DNA of 64,000 nucleotides from Candidatus Endomicrobiellum neotermitis (GTDB lineage Bacteria > Elusimicrobiota > Endomicrobiia > Endomicrobiales > Endomicrobiaceae), in assembly GCA_031282355.1 (NCBI GenBank), contig JAITDW010000001.1:62001-126000 (forward strand). The letters run 5' to 3'. The position numbers and the translations under genes are program-made. The notes below the pieces were generated by a model. It was not told the origin of the DNA. It worked only from the letters and a program-made list of their open reading frames with translations, and did no database searches. This document shows positions 1 through 9,646 of the stretch, piece by piece. Each line of letters begins with the position of its first letter. Position 1 is the stretch's first letter.

Positions 1-1273
1 CCTCAAAATTATCGAATTGGTCAAAAGAAGAACATCCTGGTGAAAGTAGTACTATATCACCGCTCATAGCTACTTTAAATATTTGTTCTACTGCATTTTT
101 CATATTATCACATTCAATAAATAAAGTGGTTCCGTTTAAGGCAGTTTTAATCTTATTAGTAGCTTCTCCTATAAGGAAAATTGATTTAACTTTCTGTTTT
201 ACAATATCGTTTAACGGAGTATAAGGATATCCTTTATCTACACCTCCCATAATAAGTAAAATGTTTTTGTTAAATGATTCGATTGCAACCTTAGTGGAGT
301 CAACATTTGTTGATTTTGAGTCATTATAATAATTAACACCATTTAAGCTTCTAACAAATTCTAGTCTATGCTCCATGCCTTTATACTTTGAAATAATTTC
401 TTCTGTAATTGTTGGTTCAATGTCCATTATATAAGAAACTGCTGTTGCCGCTAAAATGTTTGATATATTATGTCTTCCCAATATGTTAATTTTAGGTTTA
501 ATTACAACATTACATTTCTTGTTAAAATTCACAATTATATTGCCATTATTATAAAACACTCCATTTTTTAGAGGTTTTGTACTAAAAAAAATTAGTTTTG
601 CGTTCGTTTTTGTAGATATATTTTTACAGATTTTATCATCATAATTTATTATTGCAAAATCTTGAGTAGTTTGGTTTATAAATATATTTTCTTTTGCTTT
701 TATATATGATGCAAATGTTTTATGATGTTCAATATGATCCGGAGTGATGTTTAATAATACAGATATATTAGGTCTAAAATTTGGAGTATTTTCAAGTTGA
801 TAGCTTGAAAGTTCAACTATTATAAATGTGTTTTTTGTAACTTCTAATGTTTTAGCCGCTAAAGGAATTCCTATATTTCCTAAAAGTAAACAATTTTTAT
901 GAGTTGTTTTTATTATTTTTGAAATTAAATCAACCGTAGTAGTTTTACCATTAGTGCCTGTTATAGCTATAATTTTTTGACATTGTATCTTTGAGAAGGC
1001 AAAAGCAAACTCACTCATAATTTTTATTTTTAGCTCTCTTGCTTTTTTTAAAATAGGAATGTCTAAGCATATTCCTGGACTTTTTATAATAATATCTGAA
1101 TTTAAAATTTTATTTGAATGTTCACCAAATTCTTTTATTACATTTTTATCTAAATCATTTATTTTTTTTTCTTGAACATCGCTAGCAAAAACGTTATATC
1201 CCAACCTTATTGCTAAATTTGCAGCAGCAACACCACTTTTACCAAGTCCTAAAATTCCTATGTTTTTTTTCAT
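1..1273 (-). CDS. murD: UDP-N-acetylmuramoylalanine--D-glutamate ligase MurD (3' end cut by window edge)
   Basis: Reverse-strand start at 1271-1273 (MKKNIGILGLGKSGVAAANLAIRLGYNVFASD). The window edge encodes a MurD-like VLLSPGCSSFDQFDNFE motif. Position in the dcw cluster. Absent from the ORF track because it runs off the edge; not every codon was checked. Confidence 0.88.
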   Translation of the reverse strand, partial: MKKNIGILGLGKSGVAAANLAIRLGYNVFASDVQEKKINDLDKNVIKEFGEHSNKILNSDIIIKSPGICLDIPILKKARELKIKIMSEFAFAFSKIQCQKIIAITGTNGKTTTVDLISKIIKTTHKNCLLLGNIGIPLAAKTLEVTKNTFIIVELSSYQLENTPNFRPNISVLLNITPDHIEHHKTFASYIKAKENIFINQTTQDFAIINYDDKICKNISTKTNAKLIFFSTKPLKNGVFYNNGNIIVNFNKKCNVVIKPKINILGRHNISNILAATAVSYIMDIEPTITEEIISKYKGMEHRLEFVRSLNGVNYYNDSKSTNVDSTKVAIESFNKNILLIMGGVDKGYPYTPLNDIVKQKVKSIFLIGEATNKIKTALNGTTLFIECDNMKNAVEQIFKVAMSGDIVLLSPGCSSFDQFDNFE

Positions 1274-1281
1274 TTTATTAC

Positions 1282-2373
1282 TTACCTTAATTTAAGTGAT
1301 GCAAAAGAAAGGATAGCAAGCACAATGCTTGCTATCCAAAATCTTATTGTAACTTTTGTTTCGGAAATACCTAATATTTCAAAATGGTGATGTAACGGCG
1401 CCATTTTAAATATTCTTTTTTTTGTTTTTCTATAATAGTAAAGCTGAATAGCAACAGAAAAAGCTTCAACAATAAATACTCCACCCAAAATAGCTAAAAT
1501 AAATTCTTGTTTTATAAGTATCGCAGCCATTCCTAGCACCCCACCTAGAAATAAGCTGCCAGTATCTCCCATAAAAACTTCTGCGGGATGCGAATTATAC
1601 CATAAAAACCCTAATCCCGCTCCTACAATTGCAAATAAAAAAATTGATATTTCTCCAGATCCAGAAACGTTAATAATTTTTAAATAATTTGCTATATTTA
1701 AGTGTCCAGAAAAATACGCAAATAAAGCAAGAGAAAAAGCTACAATGATGATGTTACCTATTGCTAATCCATCTAAACCATCTGTTAAATTCACAGCATT
1801 CGAACTTCCAACAATTATTATAACTACGAATATTGTATATAAAAAATAGAAATTTAGAAAACAACTTTTTAAAAATGGTACATTTACTAGTGTTGCAAAT
1901 TCATAATTTTGTGGAAAAAAAAATAAATATATTGCAAATACTGCAGAAAAAATAATCTGCCCAAAAAGTTTTTTTTTTACTGAAAGTCCTTTTGAATTTT
2001 TTTTTTTTAGTTTTAAGTAATCATCATAGAATCCTAAAAAACTAAACCATAAACTACCAACTAAAAGCCAAATAATAAATCTATTATTAATTTTTGTCCA
2101 TACAATACTTGAAATCAGCACCGATAACATTATAATAAAACCACCCATAGTAGGAGTTTTATTTTTATTTAAGTGCATTACAGGACCATCTGATCTTATA
2201 ATCTGTTTAACTTTAAAACTTGATAACTTATTTATGATATATGGACATGCAATGAAACAAAACAAAAAACTTGTTAAAATAGCGCCAACAGCTCTAAAAG
2301 TTATGTACTGCAGCAGATTATTAAATGATATAAACGTATCACTTAGTAAATAGTAGAATATGTAGTATAGCAT
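1282..2373 (-). CDS. mraY: Phospho-N-acetylmuramoyl-pentapeptide transferase MraY
   Basis: MGGFIIML, NAVNLTDGLDGLA, FMGDTGSLFLGG and APLHHHFE motifs. Confidence 0.97.
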   Translation of the reverse strand: MLYYIFYYLLSDTFISFNNLLQYITFRAVGAILTSFLFCFIACPYIINKLSSFKVKQIIRSDGPVMHLNKNKTPTMGGFIIMLSVLISSIVWTKINNRFIIWLLVGSLWFSFLGFYDDYLKLKKKNSKGLSVKKKLFGQIIFSAVFAIYLFFFPQNYEFATLVNVPFLKSCFLNFYFLYTIFVVIIIVGSSNAVNLTDGLDGLAIGNIIIVAFSLALFAYFSGHLNIANYLKIINVSGSGEISIFLFAIVGAGLGFLWYNSHPAEVFMGDTGSLFLGGVLGMAAILIKQEFILAILGGVFIVEAFSVAIQLYYYRKTKKRIFKMAPLHHHFEILGISETKVTIRFWIASIVLAILSFASLKLR

Positions 2374-2378
2374 TATAA

Positions 2379-3812
2379 TTACTTACCTTTCTTTTCTAAG
2401 AAGTTACGAAATTCTATAAAAAGTTTATCTAGCTGCATACTTCTTGACGCCTTAAATAAAAATACTGAGTTAATATCAATTATGAATTGTTCTAATTTTT
2501 TCAAAAGTATACATGTAATTCTAGAATAGAATACTTTTTCTTTACACAAAGCTTTTTTTGCATACAAACTCATTTTTCCTACAAGATGAATTGAATTTAT
2601 ATTTTTATAATTAAGAAATTTACCAAGTTGAAAATGATGATACGCAGCTTTATTTCCAAGCTCAAGCATATCTCCAAGTACAAGATTTATTTTTTTTTTT
2701 GAATAAATTTCAAGTACCGTTGTTATAGATTCTTTTACTGAAGATGGATTTGAATTATAAGCATCGTTAATTAAAATAATTCCTGTTTTCGTGATATATG
2801 TTTCCATTCGCATCTTAGGAGGTACAAAAGTTTCTATACCATATTTTATTTCTTTAAGGGAAAACCCAAGACTAATACCGCACGATGCTGCTCCTAGAGC
2901 ATTTAAAACATTAAATCTTCCTATTACAGGCATTGAAATATTTATAAAAATATCTCTATAAAAAAGTTTAAAATCAGTTCTTTTTGGGCCCATTGATATA
3001 TTTTTTGCATATACATCTGCTTCAGCGTTTAAAGCAAATGTAGTGATTTTAAGATTTTTATGCTTCATTGTACTCAAAAATACGTCATCATTATTTATAA
3101 CCATAAATCCATTATTTTTTATGTTGTTAAACATTTCTTTTTTCTCTTGAAATACGCCACTTTTAGAGTTAAATGTTTCTAAGTGTGAAAAACCTATATT
3201 TGTAATTATACCTATATCTGGCTTTAAAATACTAGATAATGTTTTGATTTCACCGTACATAGATGTTCCAATTTCAAAAACAGCATATTCAATATCAGAA
3301 GTCAAATTAAATATTGAAAGTGGTAACCCTATTCTGTTGTTAAAATTACCTTTATTTGAAAGACTTACACCTTTTTGATTTAAAATGGAAACTAACATTT
3401 CTTTTGTTGTAGTTTTACCATTTGAACCTGTAACACAAACTATTTTTACTTTTTTAAATTTATCTCTATATACTTCTGCAAATTTTCCAAGAGCAATAAC
3501 AGTATCTTTTACACCAACAACAATAATATGAGAATTATTCACAGTAAAAGATTTTATAAGGTTAATTTTGTTTTCTAAACACACTATAGCTATCGCACCT
3601 TTTTCAACTGCTTCAACTATAAAATTATGTCCATCATAACGATCACCTTTTATTGCAAAATATACATCACCATTTTTAATAGTTCTTGAGTCTATAGAAA
3701 TACCATTGAACGGAATGTTATAATAATCTTCTATTATTGTTATACATTTTCCATTAATAGCAAATATTAAATCTTTAATATAAAATAATTCCATTTTTTT
3801 ATACAATTTCAA
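2379..3812 (-). CDS. murF: UDP-N-acetylmuramoyl-tripeptide--D-alanyl-D-alanine ligase MurF
   Basis: VTGSNGKTTTKEML, NKGNFNNRIGLPL, NDAYNSNPSSV motifs. Confidence 0.96.
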   Translation of the reverse strand: MKLYKKMELFYIKDLIFAINGKCITIIEDYYNIPFNGISIDSRTIKNGDVYFAIKGDRYDGHNFIVEAVEKGAIAIVCLENKINLIKSFTVNNSHIIVVGVKDTVIALGKFAEVYRDKFKKVKIVCVTGSNGKTTTKEMLVSILNQKGVSLSNKGNFNNRIGLPLSIFNLTSDIEYAVFEIGTSMYGEIKTLSSILKPDIGIITNIGFSHLETFNSKSGVFQEKKEMFNNIKNNGFMVINNDDVFLSTMKHKNLKITTFALNAEADVYAKNISMGPKRTDFKLFYRDIFINISMPVIGRFNVLNALGAASCGISLGFSLKEIKYGIETFVPPKMRMETYITKTGIILINDAYNSNPSSVKESITTVLEIYSKKKINLVLGDMLELGNKAAYHHFQLGKFLNYKNINSIHLVGKMSLYAKKALCKEKVFYSRITCILLKKLEQFIIDINSVFLFKASRSMQLDKLFIEFRNFLEKKGK

Positions 3813-5317
3813 CTTAATAAACTTTTATTTTTTAAGTTAGCATACTTTTTTGCAATTTCAATATCATTGAAATGATATTTCACATTTTTTATGATTTGAT
3901 AGGTCTCGTGCCCTTTCCCAGCAATTAGGACAACATCATTTTTATCAGCCATCATGATAGCTTCTTTTATTGCTATTTCTCTATTAATGATTATCCTATA
4001 ATTTTTTCTACAACTTTCACTTATTCCAGATTCTATATCTGAAATTATGTCATAAGGATCTTCTGATCTTGGATTATCTGATGTTATAAAAACAAAATAG
4101 CTCATTTCAACAGAAATTTTACCCATAATAGGTCTTTTTGTTTTATCTCTTTCTCCACCACAACCAAAAACAGTTATGATTCTTTTTGATTTTATTTCTT
4201 GTAAAGCTTGTAGCACATTTTTTAAGGCATCAGCAGTATGAGCATAGTCTATTATTACTTCGAAATTTAAATTTTTTATATTAATTCTTTCAAGTCTACC
4301 TGGAACTTGCATTGCACCATTTAATCCTTTTACAGCTTGTCTAAATGATATTCCACTATAAATGGCCACCTCCAAAGCTGCTAAAGCATTATAAACATTA
4401 TGCATACCAATATGTTGCATTTTTATTTTTGCTTTTTCGTTATTAAAAATAACATCAAAAGTATTACCTTTACATGTGACTTTAACATTTTTAACTTTTA
4501 AATCTGTTATACTCGAATCTGCTAATAATATGGAATAAAACTTTATATCAGCATCTAATGTTATTCCTAAAAATTTTTTTCCATAATTGTCATCGGCGTT
4601 GATTATAGCATACTTTTTATTTTTTTTTACTTTCATATTTAATTCTTGAAATAGCATAAACTTAGCTTCAAAATAATTGTTCATATTTTTATGAAAATCT
4701 AAATGATCTTGAGTTAAATTTGTAAATACGGCTACATCAAAATTCATCATATAGACTCTTCTTAAACTTAATGCTAGTGATGATACTTCCATCACTAAAC
4801 ACCTAACGCCGTTATCCAACATTTCTCTCATAATTTTAAAGATATCTGCTGACTGTGGAGTTGTATTTATTGCTGTAATAACTTTATTTTTATATCTATA
4901 ATTTATAGTGCCTATAACTCCACACTTAATGTTTAAGTATGTAAATATACTTTCAATCATATATGTAATTGTAGTTTTTCCATTCGTACCAGTTACACCT
5001 ATTAAATATAATTCTCTATCAGGATAGTTATAAAATTTACTGCATATAATTGACATGAAGCAAAGGATATTATCAACAATTACTTGAACTGTTGTTATAT
5101 TTGTACTACATTTTGAATTTGTTATGATTACAGATGCTCCTTTTGTTATTGCCTCATTGATATATTTTTTGCCATCTGTTCTGTTGCCTGGGAGGGCAAA
5201 AAATATATCACCTTTACAAATTTTTCTTGAGTCATAAGATATACCAAAGACTTCAGTATTTATATCACCAATAATAATAATATTTTCTTCATCTAATAAT
5301 AGTTCTTTCAATTTCAT
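3809..5317 (-). CDS. murE: UDP-N-acetylmuramyl-tripeptide synthetase MurE
   Basis: GVTGTNGKTTITYMIE, TTPQSADIFKIM, VIDYAHTADALKNVL, TSDNPRSEDP (DNPR motif). Confidence 0.96.
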   Translation of the reverse strand: MKLKELLLDEENIIIIGDINTEVFGISYDSRKICKGDIFFALPGNRTDGKKYINEAITKGASVIITNSKCSTNITTVQVIVDNILCFMSIICSKFYNYPDRELYLIGVTGTNGKTTITYMIESIFTYLNIKCGVIGTINYRYKNKVITAINTTPQSADIFKIMREMLDNGVRCLVMEVSSLALSLRRVYMMNFDVAVFTNLTQDHLDFHKNMNNYFEAKFMLFQELNMKVKKNKKYAIINADDNYGKKFLGITLDADIKFYSILLADSSITDLKVKNVKVTCKGNTFDVIFNNEKAKIKMQHIGMHNVYNALAALEVAIYSGISFRQAVKGLNGAMQVPGRLERINIKNLNFEVIIDYAHTADALKNVLQALQEIKSKRIITVFGCGGERDKTKRPIMGKISVEMSYFVFITSDNPRSEDPYDIISDIESGISESCRKNYRIIINREIAIKEAIMMADKNDVVLIAGKGHETYQIIKNVKYHFNDIEIAKKYANLKNKSLLS

Positions 5318-6999
5318 TTCATGTCATCTTTTTTAATATTTAAGTATAACACTGTTTTTTCAGCTATTTTTGCAAAGATTGGTGATGCTACTGAAGATGC
5401 ATAGTAATTACTATGCTTCGGTTCATCTATAATGACAAGTATAACGATTTCAGGATTAATTGCTGGTATCATACCACAAAACGAAACTACATAATTTTTA
5501 GTAGAATATCTTTTTGTTAACGGATCAACTTTTTGTGCTGTTCCTGTCTTTCCACCTACTGTATAATTAACAATTTTTGCGCTTTTACCTGTTCCAAACT
5601 CAACAACACTCATCAATAATTCTTTTATCGTTTTAGCAGTTTTAACAGAAATAACTCTTCTTATTTCTCTTGGTTTAAAAATTGTTTTTATTTCTGTACT
5701 ATCAGCAATGCTATGTATTACCGATGGTTTCATCAATACTCCATCATTTGCAATAGCAGAAAAAGCATTTATCACTTGAATTGCTGTAACACCTATACCT
5801 TGTCCGAAAGAAATTGTAGGTAAAGACAAAGCATTCCATTTGTCAATATCTACTAAAATACCTTTTGATTCTCCTGGCAAATCAATACCTGTTAATGAGT
5901 AAAATCCAAATTTTTTAATATAATCGTAAAAATTTTCAGCACCTAACTTTTGTGTAATTTTTACAATACCTATATTTGATGATTGTTCCATAATTTTTTT
6001 CAATGATACATAGCCATCAATTTTATGATTATCTTTTATAGTATGTCTAGCAATTCTATATTTGCCATTTTCTAAATAAAAATTATCTGTTGGACTTATT
6101 TTGTTTTGCTCCAACGCTGCAGCAATAGCAACAATTTTAAAAGTTGACCCAGGTTCATAGATATCAGTAATAGCAGAATTTCTTAATGTTTTTATATCTT
6201 TAATTTTATAATTTGAAGAATCAAAATCTGGAAGAGAAACCATAGCAAGTATAGCTCCAGTTTTAGGGTTTTGAATTATACATATTGCTTTTTTTGCTTT
6301 ATATTTATCAAAAGCTTCTCTTAATTCTTGTTCTGCTATAAACTGTATATTACTATCTATGCTTAGTTCCACGTTTTGTCCACATGTTATCATTTCATTC
6401 ACAAACTTATCATGTATTATACGTCCATATCCATCTCTCCGTACTTTTGTCACAATAGGATGGCCAGATAGAACTTCGTTATAGATTTTTTCAATACCCT
6501 CAAGTCCATTACCGTCAAAACCAGTTATTCCAAGGATATGTGCAAGAAATCTACCTTCAGGATAGAATCTTTTATATTTACTTTCAAATCCAACTCCTCG
6601 TAATCTTTTGCTTCTAATTTTATCAACAGTATCGACGTTAACATCAAACGCTATCGGATAATATGAAGTTTTCTTTAGTTTATTTAAATTATTTACTTTA
6701 ATCGCTATACCATTACTAAACAAAATGTTTTTTACTTTATAAAAATCATCTATTATTTTAGTATCGAGAAATATCGTATATTTTTTTATACTTGAAGCTA
6801 AAATTTTACCTTTAGAATCTAAAATATCACCACGTTTTGACATTTCAACATTACGGCACATTACCATTTTTTTTACAATATTATTTATTTTTTTATGCAA
6901 GCATATTTGTACATATATAAGCTTTGAAAATAATAAAAAAAACAATAATGATACTATGGCTACTAATATGAATTTTCTGTTAATATTTTTTACATTCAT
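5314..6999 (-). CDS. ftsI: Peptidoglycan D,D-transpeptidase FtsI (class B PBP)
   Basis: RGDILDSKGKILA, EPGSTFKI (SxxK), SSN motif in EQSSNIGIV, GGKTGTAQK; dcw position. Confidence 0.93.
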   Translation of the reverse strand: MNVKNINRKFILVAIVSLLFFLLFSKLIYVQICLHKKINNIVKKMVMCRNVEMSKRGDILDSKGKILASSIKKYTIFLDTKIIDDFYKVKNILFSNGIAIKVNNLNKLKKTSYYPIAFDVNVDTVDKIRSKRLRGVGFESKYKRFYPEGRFLAHILGITGFDGNGLEGIEKIYNEVLSGHPIVTKVRRDGYGRIIHDKFVNEMITCGQNVELSIDSNIQFIAEQELREAFDKYKAKKAICIIQNPKTGAILAMVSLPDFDSSNYKIKDIKTLRNSAITDIYEPGSTFKIVAIAAALEQNKISPTDNFYLENGKYRIARHTIKDNHKIDGYVSLKKIMEQSSNIGIVKITQKLGAENFYDYIKKFGFYSLTGIDLPGESKGILVDIDKWNALSLPTISFGQGIGVTAIQVINAFSAIANDGVLMKPSVIHSIADSTEIKTIFKPREIRRVISVKTAKTIKELLMSVVEFGTGKSAKIVNYTVGGKTGTAQKVDPLTKRYSTKNYVVSFCGMIPAINPEIVILVIIDEPKHSNYYASSVASPIFAKIAEKTVLYLNIKKDDMK

Positions 7000-7022
7000 T
7001 TCTATCTGATATATAATTTAAA

Positions 7023-7277
7023 TCAGTCAATATAAATTATTGAATTTTCACATGGTTTATAAAAATTTCTTTCCTTTGAAATTTTATCCATTTTTTCAAG
7101 GGAAAGAATTGAATTGATTTTTAGCCTTAAAAAATCATTCTCAGAATTGATTTTATCGTATTTTATTTTTAGGTTACTAATTTTATAAGCAAATCTAGTA
7201 GCGGTATTTTGCTGCCAAATATAAATGAAGATGCTTAAGATCACTAATATACAAATTAACAACGATGATTTATGCAC
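7023..7277 (-). CDS. Small single-TM coiled-coil protein, FtsL-like
   Basis: 84 aa, N-terminal TM then coiled coil, located between rsmH and ftsI as FtsL usually is. Confidence 0.55.
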   Translation of the reverse strand: MHKSSLLICILVILSIFIYIWQQNTATRFAYKISNLKIKYDKINSENDFLRLKINSILSLEKMDKISKERNFYKPCENSIIYID

Positions 7278-8175
7278 CTATTTTCTCTGCTACTCTCATT
7301 TTCGCACTTCTGCTTCTGAAATTCATTTTTATCTCTTTATGTGATGCTACAATAACTTTCTTTGTAATTATTTTATACACTCCACAATTGAAATTATGCT
7401 TAAAGTTTTGTTTTACAATTCTATCTTCAAGAGAATGAAAGCTTATCACAACTATCCTACCTCTACTGCTTAGTAATTTTGGAGCTTCAGATAATAAGAT
7501 CTTTAAATTTTCAAGTTCATTGTTTACAAAAATTCTTAATGCTTGAAAAACTTTTGTTGCAGGATTTATTTTTATTTTTTTTCGATATTTTTTTACGGAA
7601 CATACTATACTTTGAAGTTCCGAAGCTGAATTTATTACCTTGCCTTTATTTCTGTACGAAAAAATTGCAGCGGCAATACGCCTCGATTCATATTCTTCAC
7701 CGTAATTATAAAAAATATTAGCTAAATCTTCACGCGAATACGAATTAATAACTTCCTTTGCTGTCAAGTTACTTCTTTTATCCATCCTCATATCCAAAAC
7801 ATCAGAGTTAAAAGAAAACCCTCTTTCTAAATCATTAAACTGTTCTGAAGAAGCACCCAAATCAACTAAAATACCATCAACTTTATTTACATTTACTGCT
7901 AATAAATTTTTCATAATATTTTTAAAATTATCTCTTACAAATATAACACTATCTTTAAATTTATCTCTATCTTTTAAGAAAACGGTCGAAGAAGATTCAT
8001 CCCAATCAAAAGCAACTATCCTAATGCTTTTTAATTTATTAAGTAAATACTTGGTATGTCCACCTCCTCCAAATGTACAATCAACATATAAACCACCATT
8101 AAAACTATTTATAAGATATTGAAACACCTCTGAAGGCATTACAGGAATATGATACACTTTAATTAATACTAACAA
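7270..8175 (-). CDS. rsmH: 16S rRNA m4C1402 methyltransferase RsmH (MraW); true start probably slightly downstream at VYHIPVM
   Basis: YHIPVMPSEV, DCTFGGGGHT, DGILVDLGASSEQ, RGFSF, ISFHSLEDRIVK. Confidence 0.96.
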   Translation of the reverse strand: MLVLIKVYHIPVMPSEVFQYLINSFNGGLYVDCTFGGGGHTKYLLNKLKSIRIVAFDWDESSSTVFLKDRDKFKDSVIFVRDNFKNIMKNLLAVNVNKVDGILVDLGASSEQFNDLERGFSFNSDVLDMRMDKRSNLTAKEVINSYSREDLANIFYNYGEEYESRRIAAAIFSYRNKGKVINSASELQSIVCSVKKYRKKIKINPATKVFQALRIFVNNELENLKILLSEAPKLLSSRGRIVVISFHSLEDRIVKQNFKHNFNCGVYKIITKKVIVASHKEIKMNFRSRSAKMRVAEKIGA

Positions 8176-8250
8176 AAATTTTATAATTACTACGACATAT
8201 ACACATAAACTTGAACCACCATATAAAATTAAATATATTATTTAAGATTA

Positions 8251-8620
8251 AAGACGGGCTATACTCCGAATTCTGTCTTTTAAATTTATCTATAATCTAA
8301 AAGAGCAATCATTTCTCTGTCGTTTAAATCACTTTTAACGATCAAGCGGTCATAATTCATACCTTGCTTTCCAGTAAGGGTTTAGCCGTTTCAATTTTTG
8401 CATTACTGCGAAAACTTATCCTTTTTTTTTATTTATTCAAAATTTATAAATTAGTCAAAAGGATACTTCTTCTGTTTCCAGATGAAGCGTCTCTGTTCGC
8501 ACCTCTACTCTCACGAGCGACAGGAATTACCTGCTACCGTTTTCTGTTTTTTTACAGTTAAAGTTCGGATTTTCCTCTTTACAACTAATTTTAATGTAAA
8601 GCGATTGCTCACCCGTCTTT
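8251..8620 (-). ncRNA. rnpB: RNase P RNA (bacterial type)
   Basis: Reverse strand begins aaagacgggtgagcaatcgc, has gaggaaaatccgaac (cf. GAGGAAAGUCCGGGC), cgacagag, and ends gacagaattcggagtatagcccgtctt. The 5' and 3' ends (aagacgggt/agcccgtctt) pair. Confidence 0.93.
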
Positions 8621-9359
8621 ATTTTACTAATAATATTCTCGAACAATTATCGCAAAATACAAGTTCACTAAATTTTTGAACCATATTTATTAGCTGTGGC
8701 CTTAAAGCTATACCACAAGACTCGCAACTTATACCATCAACAAAACTAATCACTCGTCCATCATCACATCCGCTACGCAACCTTTCATAACATGTTAGTA
8801 CAGATTCATCAATTTTTAATTTTTTCATTTCTCTTTCATTAATCATTTTTGTAATTATTTGTTCCAAGCTTTTTGAATGATTTTCTAAATTATTTATTTC
8901 GCCAGTAATTATTTGCTCAATTTTAATAAATTCGATATTTATTGATTTTATATAAGTAGATTTTACATCTATTTTATACATTAAATCTAAAATTTCATCT
9001 TCTATAATACTTTTATCATATTTTACTTTTTCTATCGCTGAAAGTAATGTCGTATAAAAATCATTTGATTTTGCAGTATTTAACTCATTAAAACGTTTAT
9101 TAATCATTTCATTTTTTTTATCAAGAAGAAGTTCTTTATCCTTCTTATAACAATTTAATTTAATGAGTTCCTGCTTTTGTATATCTATTTCTTTTCTTTT
9201 ATTTTCTAATATTTTAATTTTTTCTGTAATTAAATACGGAACTTTGCTTAGTTTATTTTTTATTTCATCTATTTTTAAATCGCAACATTGTAATTCGTAT
9301 AAAGAATATAATTCCTGTTTCAAATTTAATAACATATGTATGTGTACCACGCCCCTCAT
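8619..9359 (-). CDS. Coiled-coil protein with C-terminal C4 zinc ribbon (DUF164/CdsZ-like)
   Basis: Long coiled coil followed by CESCGIALRPQLINMVQKFSELVFCDNCSRIL. Confidence 0.8.
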   Translation of the reverse strand: MRGVVHIHMLLNLKQELYSLYELQCCDLKIDEIKNKLSKVPYLITEKIKILENKRKEIDIQKQELIKLNCYKKDKELLLDKKNEMINKRFNELNTAKSNDFYTTLLSAIEKVKYDKSIIEDEILDLMYKIDVKSTYIKSINIEFIKIEQIITGEINNLENHSKSLEQIITKMINEREMKKLKIDESVLTCYERLRSGCDDGRVISFVDGISCESCGIALRPQLINMVQKFSELVFCDNCSRILLVK

Positions 9360-9377
9360 ATTATAGACACATTAAAA

Positions 9378-9449
9378 TGGGTAGTACAGGAGTCGAACCT
9401 GCGACCATTTGCATGTGAAGCAAACGCTCTCCCACTGAGCTAACTACCC
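9378..9449 (-). tRNA. tRNA-Val(CAC)
   Basis: gggtagttagctcagtgggagagcgtttgcttcacatgcaaatggtcgcaggttcgactcctgtactaccca; full cloverleaf, loop TTCACAT. Confidence 0.93.
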
Positions 9450-9484
9450 TAAATATAAAAATTATCCTACATACAAAACACTAT

Positions 9485-9558
9485 TGGGCCTGGTAGGACT
9501 TGAACCTACGACCATTCGATTATGAGTCGAGTGCTCTGACCAACTGAGCTACAGGCCC
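9485..9558 (-). tRNA. tRNA with CAT anticodon (probable Ile2, otherwise elongator Met)
   Basis: gggcctgtagctcagttggtcagagcactcgactcataatcgaatggtcgtaggttcaagtcctaccaggcccа-type cloverleaf, loop CTCATAA; acceptor has C4:G69 and C5:G68. Confidence 0.9.
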
Positions 9559-9646
9559 TAAAAAACTATATATAGAAATTGTACTCAAAAAAAACAACTT
9601 AAGTCAAATAAACTATACATATTCTCCACGTTTTAATTAATAATTT

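Noticed and set aside
8364-8679. Two + strand ORFs of 65 aa
   Set aside because: They lie antisense to the well-supported RNase P RNA and show no protein motifs.
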